Source of the DNA: an uncultured Polaribacter sp.
GTDB taxonomy: Bacteria > Bacteroidota > Bacteroidia > Flavobacteriales > Flavobacteriaceae
DNA: 64,000 bases
Assembly: GCF_947497125.1 (NCBI RefSeq)
Contig: NZ_CANMFI010000001.1
Span: forward strand, 558,001-622,000
Direction: 5' to 3'
Shown: positions 60,312 to 64,000 of the stretch, piece after piece
Numbering within the stretch: position 1 is the first letter of the stretch
Layout of the letters: each line of letters begins with the position of its first letter
Translations under genes and position numbers: made by a program
The notes under the pieces: generated by a model
Database searches by the model: none
The model's input: only the letters and a program-made list of their open reading frames with translations
What the model was told of the DNA's origin: nothing

Positions 60312-61832
60312 TTAAATTACAGCGGTTATTTTTTCTATAAAGTTTTTAACTGTAAAGGGTTTAGAAATAACTCCTAAAAAACCCAATTGCAAATATCTAT
60401 CGACATCTCTGGGAGCCGTATTTGCTGTTAATGCCAAAAAAGGTGTGTTTAAATTATACGCTACAAAAGATTTTTTGTGCTTTATCAACTCATCACCAGT
60501 CATGTTTGGCATATTAATATCTAGCAGAATTACATCAAAACTTTCATTTTCAATTTTAGAGAGTGCTTCCAATCCATCATTTACAATAGTAATAGAAACA
60601 TTTTCTTTTTTTAAGATATGTGCCGCTATGGTTTGATTTAAAACATCATCATCTGCAACTAGTATTTTTTTACCTTTTAAAACATCTTTAAGTTCTAACG
60701 AAGTATTTGTAGCTACTTTTTTATGCGCTATCACTTTATCAAAAGGAATTTCTACAAAAAAACGAGAACCAACATCTAACTTACTTTCAACTTTTATAGT
60801 TCCGTTCATTGCATTTACAAGTCGTTTAACAATTGCCAAACCTAAACCAGAACCACCATGAACTCTATTATCATTTAACTCATTCTGCTCGTATTCGTTA
60901 AATATTTTTTCACTTTGCGCCTCAGACATCCCTCTGCCAGTATCTGCAACTTCTAAAATTAATATTGCCTTATTTTTAGACTCACTTTGTAACTTAACAG
61001 AAACTAAAACACTACCTCTATTTGTAAATTTTAACGCATTACTAATTAAATTAGACACTATTTGATAGAATCTTACTGGATCTCCTAACAGTATTTCCGG
61101 AATCTCTTTAGAGCATAAAAAATCTAAAGAAACCTGATCATTTAAATTTAGTTGTTTATAATCGTTCTTTAAGTTTTGTAAAATATCCGTAATCGATATT
61201 TTCTTAGAAACCAACTCTAACTTACCAGCTTCTATACGAGATAAATCTAAAATATCATCAACAATAACCGTTAAATTTTTACCAGCTGAAGTTAAATTCT
61301 TTACATATTGAGCAACTTGACTATTAATATTTTCTGACGAAATCATCTCGGCATAACCAATAATAGAATTTAATGGATTTCTAATTTCATGGCTCATCAT
61401 TGCCAAAAAACGAGATTTCTCTTCATTAGCTTGATCTGCAATTTTACGCAGGTTGGCTAGTTGCTTATTTTTTTCATCAATTTCTCTTTTGATTAAAAAA
61501 ATATCATTCCTATTTTGGTTTAATTGCTCTAAATATTTATAAACATTCGTTCTATTATGAATCAATACATCAATATACTTCTGATGTTTAAAAATCTCTA
61601 AATCTACATTAAACTCTTGCCCTTCAGATACTATTACCATACCCTCTAACAAAAAAGACTCATTTAACACTAAAGCCTCTAAAGTACCTTCTAAAAAAGG
61701 ACAAACATTAAAAATAGTGGTATTAAATAAAAAAGCTTTTTTACTAAAATTACCCGCAACACAACGCTGTATTACACCAGAATAATTGGTTGTTAGCTGT
61801 ATGAAAGAATCTTCTATTTTCGAGGGAGTCAC
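60312..61832 (-). CDS. Hybrid histidine kinase with C-terminal receiver
   Basis: The 506-residue cytoplasmic protein has an N-terminal PAS-like region (about 1-105, SFIQLTTNYSGVIQRCV to DVLIHNRTNVYKYL), a coiled linker (105-140), HisKA with MMSHEIRNPLNSIIGYAEM and phosphoacceptor His148, and HATPase (N-box LISNALKFT, G1 VADTGRGM, G2 GGSGLGLAIVKRL). The receiver domain (about 385-506) has ADDD, phosphoacceptor Asp438 in VILLDINMP, and TANT, GVISKPF. There is no membrane helix, so input is cytoplasmic and may come from its operon partners. It starts 4 bp after the GTPase stop and ends 5 bp before the methyltransferase. Confidence 0.92.
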   Translation of the reverse strand: MTPSKIEDSFIQLTTNYSGVIQRCVAGNFSKKAFLFNTTIFNVCPFLEGTLEALVLNESFLLEGMVIVSEGQEFNVDLEIFKHQKYIDVLIHNRTNVYKYLEQLNQNRNDIFLIKREIDEKNKQLANLRKIADQANEEKSRFLAMMSHEIRNPLNSIIGYAEMISSENINSQVAQYVKNLTSAGKNLTVIVDDILDLSRIEAGKLELVSKKISITDILQNLKNDYKQLNLNDQVSLDFLCSKEIPEILLGDPVRFYQIVSNLISNALKFTNRGSVLVSVKLQSESKNKAILILEVADTGRGMSEAQSEKIFNEYEQNELNDNRVHGGSGLGLAIVKRLVNAMNGTIKVESKLDVGSRFFVEIPFDKVIAHKKVATNTSLELKDVLKGKKILVADDDVLNQTIAAHILKKENVSITIVNDGLEALSKIENESFDVILLDINMPNMTGDELIKHKKSFVAYNLNTPFLALTANTAPRDVDRYLQLGFLGVISKPFTVKNFIEKITAVI

Positions 61833-61836
61833 TTTA

Positions 61837-62325
61837 TTATAAATTTAAAGTTTGTGCCGTGAGTTGCATAAAAGCATCCTCTACATTATCGTTCTCTTTT
61901 GCACTTGTAATTAGATCTATATTTATAGGAATTTTATCTTTTAGAGCAGTTACCTCTTCTGGTGCTAACAAATCTTTTTTATTACCTACTACTGTAATAT
62001 TTTTTAAGTTAGATAAGTCTCTAATCACTTGCAGTTTTTGATCAATATCCTCGTAAGTTTCCTCTCTAGAAACATCAAAAACAAACATAGCAGCATGAGC
62101 ACCAAGAAAGTACGCTTTAGGTATTTTTTCATTACCAGAAGTACCCGCAACATCCCAAATCATTAATTTTATAGTTTCGTTTTTGTAAGCAACTATTTTT
62201 TTACTTACACGAACACCTATTGTGCTAATATAATCTTCTGAAAACTCATTTAAAACAAACCTTCTTATTAAAGATGTTTTTCCTACTCCAAAATTACCAA
62301 CAAGTAATACTTTTTTTGCCACCAT
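61837..62325 (-). CDS. Rab/Ras-like small GTPase
   Basis: The 162-residue protein is a single small-GTPase domain of eukaryotic-like Rab/Ras style. G1 is GNFGVGKTS (10-18), switch I has Thr35 (DYISTIG), G3 is WDVAGT (57-62), G4 GNKKD (114-118) and G5 TSAKE (140-144). The residue equal to catalytic Gln61 of Ras is Thr62, as in human Rap proteins, which predicts slow intrinsic hydrolysis and need for a partner GAP. There is no CaaX tail or second domain. It is 11 bp downstream of the 270-residue unknown and 4 bp upstream of the hybrid kinase. MglA is the bacterial paradigm, but this protein is more Rab-like. Confidence 0.92.
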   Translation of the reverse strand: MVAKKVLLVGNFGVGKTSLIRRFVLNEFSEDYISTIGVRVSKKIVAYKNETIKLMIWDVAGTSGNEKIPKAYFLGAHAAMFVFDVSREETYEDIDQKLQVIRDLSNLKNITVVGNKKDLLAPEEVTALKDKIPINIDLITSAKENDNVEDAFMQLTAQTLNL

Positions 62326-62336
62326 ATTTACAACGA

Positions 62337-63149
62337 TTAACTCTGTATGACTAGTTGTTTAATTATTTGCTCATTCAATCGATCTTCATCCGTTAGATAA
62401 GAACGGTCTCTTAAAATTATTTCTGCTAGATTATTTATGTCATCAGAAATTTTTTCTGCAGCTTCTTGGTTAAATACTCCAGAAGTTGCAATAGCAATAT
62501 AAATGGTTTTAAAATTTTTAATAGAGAGCTGAAAAGTTTCAAATTTAATGTTTTCTAAATCTTGCCCTTCTTTTTGAAAAGCGTCTTCGGCAAAAGATTT
62601 TATAGCAGTTAACATACCAGAAACCATATCTTTATCTGCAATATTACCTCTAGAATAACTACCCGAAAGTAAGCCAGAATCTTTTTCGATAACAAAAACT
62701 TCTTCTAAAACACATTCAAAAACCTCTTCTAAAACAGCACTTGCATTACTAGATTTACCCTTAAAAAATCTTTTTAAAATCTCTTTTACAGAAAACTTTT
62801 CTTTGATTGTTTTGTTAATAGAATCAGAAAGTTTAGTAATTTCAGAAACAATAAATTTTTTAACCATTTTACCCATAATTGGGTACAAGGCTTCTACTAC
62901 TTCGTCTTGCGAGTCTCTAATTTGAACTTTAATGGTTTCTGTTATGGTGTCTCCAAAGTATTCTGGAAACTTATTACGAAGATCTAAAATTTTCTCATCT
63001 ATTAAAGGAGAAACTCTTTTTGAAAGTTTTTCTTGTAGAATAATCTCATTACTAAGAGACTCAAACTTATCTCTATCTTCGGCCAGTAAAAGCTCTCTGA
63101 GCAACTCAAAACGATTGTCTATATTGTTATCTGCAGGTGTTTTCTTCAT
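62337..63149 (-). CDS. Uncharacterised protein of the GTPase operon (possible LC7-like partner)
   Basis: The 270-residue soluble protein has no signal peptide or membrane helix. It has a Glu/Lys-rich helical N-terminal region (about 1-80), a helical middle (VEALYPIMGKMVKKFIVSEITKLSDSINKTIKEKFS, about 85-125), and a mixed alpha/beta part (about 140-245: VLEEVFVIEKDSGLLSGSYS, DMVSGMLTAIKSFAEDAF, FETFQLSIKNFKTIYIAIATSG) with the strand/helix order of a longin/Roadblock-LC7 fold. Cyanobacterial and flavobacterial OmpA-type proteins carry a similar region to my memory. A GAP or effector of the neighbouring GTPase is inference. Its start abuts the stop of the coiled-coil gene exactly. Confidence 0.7.
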   Translation of the reverse strand: MKKTPADNNIDNRFELLRELLLAEDRDKFESLSNEIILQEKLSKRVSPLIDEKILDLRNKFPEYFGDTITETIKVQIRDSQDEVVEALYPIMGKMVKKFIVSEITKLSDSINKTIKEKFSVKEILKRFFKGKSSNASAVLEEVFECVLEEVFVIEKDSGLLSGSYSRGNIADKDMVSGMLTAIKSFAEDAFQKEGQDLENIKFETFQLSIKNFKTIYIAIATSGVFNQEAAEKISDDINNLAEIILRDRSYLTDEDRLNEQIIKQLVIQS

Positions 63150-63503
63150 CTATTCTTGCAACATCAATGCAATTTTCTCTAGGGCTTTTCCTAATTTTTT
63201 TCTATCGGCTTTTTCATCATCTAAATCTGCCAGTTTCTTCTCAAAATCATCTGTTAAGTCTTGAAACTTATGATCCATTAAACTTTCTAAATCTGCTAAC
63301 TTCGCTTCTATATTAGAAACTGCTTCAGAAAGATTTTTTTCTGTTTGATTTTCGAGGGATTTAATTTTATCGTAAACATCTGCAAATTCAGTAGAATATT
63401 GCTGCATGTTTTCACCAAATATCAAATCTCTAACGGCAGCAATTCTATCGTCAATTTTATTATTTTCGACTACTGGCGCTTCTTTTTGTATATTTTTTTC
63501 CAT
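63150..63503 (-). CDS. Coiled-coil protein of the GTPase operon
   Basis: The 117-residue protein is highly charged and almost entirely helical, with heptad-like Leu/Ile/Phe spacing (about 35-115: FADVYDKIKSLENQTEKNLSEAVSNIEAKLADLESLM, then FEKKLADLDDEKADRKKLGKALEKIALML). It contains no catalytic motif, signal peptide or membrane segment. It is the first gene of the operon and ends directly against the next gene (no gap), so the two are probably made in fixed ratio. It may be a scaffold. I do not recognise a named family. Confidence 0.75.
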   Translation of the reverse strand: MEKNIQKEAPVVENNKIDDRIAAVRDLIFGENMQQYSTEFADVYDKIKSLENQTEKNLSEAVSNIEAKLADLESLMDHKFQDLTDDFEKKLADLDDEKADRKKLGKALEKIALMLQE

Positions 63504-63573
63504 TGATACTAAAATTGGGTATTTTATTTTCTTAATTCTTTTTTTTTAGGCACTTAAAAATAAGTGGTTTAAA

Positions 63574-63581
63574 CAAATATA
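63574..63581 (-). promoter_or_regulatory. Candidate -7 box of the GTPase operon
   Basis: The minus strand reads TATATTTG (exact TAnnTTTG), about 70 nt before the start of the coiled-coil gene and beyond the upstream hydrolase's stop codon. It would allow independent transcription of the five-gene operon. Confidence 0.45.
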
Positions 63582-63605
63582 CACTAAAAAAGAGTTTCTA
63601 AAAAT

Positions 63606-64000
63606 CTAAAGGGTAATTTTTAATCCATCAAACGCTAAAAAGACATTTTTGGGTAGTATTTTAGATATTTCTTTATGAAAACCTAATTTATGACTTATGT
63701 GAGTAAAATAGGCCTTTTTGGGGTTTATCTCTTTAACAAACTGCAAAGCTTCCTCTAAATTAAAATGTGTTGGATGCGTTTCTATTCTTAGTGCGTTTAC
63801 AATTAAAACATCTAAATTTTGTAACTTTTTTCGCTCTTCATAAGACACATATTTAACATCGGTTAGGTATGCTAAATCTCCAAATCTATAAGCCATAATT
63901 GGCAATGTACCATGTAAAACATTTATCGGAGTAACCTTTAATCCTGCTAAATTAAAAGAAGAATTATTTACTAAAACAGGCAACACAGTTGGCGCTCCTG
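63606..64000 (-). CDS. Metallo-beta-lactamase-fold hydrolase, C-terminal part
   Basis: The gene enters from beyond position 64000; its frame stays open to the edge (residues GAPTVLPVLVNNSS precede the apparent GTG start at 63986, which is internal). The visible part has YLTDVKYVSYEE with the metal-ligand Asp, LDVLIVNALRIETHPTHFNLEEALQFV and KKAYFTHISHKLGFH with a late His-containing motif. This pattern fits PhnP/ribonuclease-Z-like MBL-fold hydrolases. The substrate is not deducible. It lies 102 bp upstream of the GTPase operon on the same strand, and any link to it is uncertain. Confidence 0.85.
   Translation of the reverse strand, partial: GAPTVLPVLVNNSSFNLAGLKVTPINVLHGTLPIMAYRFGDLAYLTDVKYVSYEERKKLQNLDVLIVNALRIETHPTHFNLEEALQFVKEINPKKAYFTHISHKLGFHKEISKILPKNVFLAFDGLKITL

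Noticed and set aside
1..64000. CRISPR array, prophage, insertion sequence, rRNA or tRNA genes
   Set aside because: I read through the intergenic regions and found no regularly spaced repeats, transposase or integrase genes, or cloverleaf-like sequence. A covariance-model scan would be decisive for small RNAs.

Overview
The window is low-GC, densely coded DNA from a member of the Flavobacteriaceae (Bacteroidota), most like a marine Polaribacter-type genome. The evidence is a SusC/SusD outer-membrane glycan uptake pair, type IX secretion sorting domains (types A and B), Bacteroidota promoter motifs (TAnnTTTG), an RprX/RprY-type two-component pair, the block nusB / DUF1573 / yajC / ybbR-like / coaE, and a PUR-type DNA/RNA-binding protein. 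No rRNA, tRNA, CRISPR array, prophage or insertion sequence was seen.

Positions 1-20355 form an alpha-glucan (maltose/starch) utilisation locus with two divergent arms around a LacI-family regulator. The rightward arm is susC, susD, a SusE-like lipoprotein and a T9SS-exported GH13 amylase. These bind, cut and import alpha-glucans at the cell surface. The leftward arm is a sugar MFS transporter, beta-phosphoglucomutase, a GH65 phosphorylase (maltose phosphorylase by context), a GH92 alpha-mannosidase, a GH13 neopullulanase/cyclomaltodextrinase lipoprotein, an esterase-like lipoprotein and the start of a further secreted protein cut by the window edge. Phosphorolysis of maltose to glucose plus beta-glucose-1-phosphate, followed by beta-PGM, gives a coherent cytoplasmic route. 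Two 16-bp sites sharing 14 bases lie upstream of the two arms and are good operator candidates. The SusD protein carries an inserted copy of the module that is repeated three times in the SusE-like protein.

Positions 20413-24505 hold a DMT exporter and a small KDG module (KDPG aldolase, KDG kinase, second LacI regulator) with a palindromic operator TTAAACGTTTAA. The second LacI gene has a strong promoter inside its apparent 5' end and may start at a non-ATG codon.

Positions 24558-58320 are mostly housekeeping: holA, a glycosyltransferase, a threonylcarbamoyl-AMP synthase-like gene, rprXY, coaE/ybbR/yajC/nusB, ABC exporters, isochorismate synthase plus a thioesterase (menaquinone), a giant T9SS type B repeat protein, uvrB, a TPR histidine kinase, sucC, a CBM9/DUF5916 protein, a LolD-like ATPase, a degenerate dihydroorotase and small hydrolases. 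An 864-bp gene-free AT-rich stretch lies at 55210-56073. Several genes have a -7 promoter box only 4-5 nt before the start codon, which suggests leaderless mRNAs.

Positions 58403-64000 hold a DEAD-box helicase and a tightly packed five-gene minus-strand operon: a coiled-coil protein, an unrecognised 270-residue protein, a Rab/Ras-like small GTPase, a hybrid histidine kinase and a SAM methyltransferase. This operon is the best candidate for an undescribed signalling system here. A metallo-beta-lactamase-fold hydrolase is cut by the right edge.
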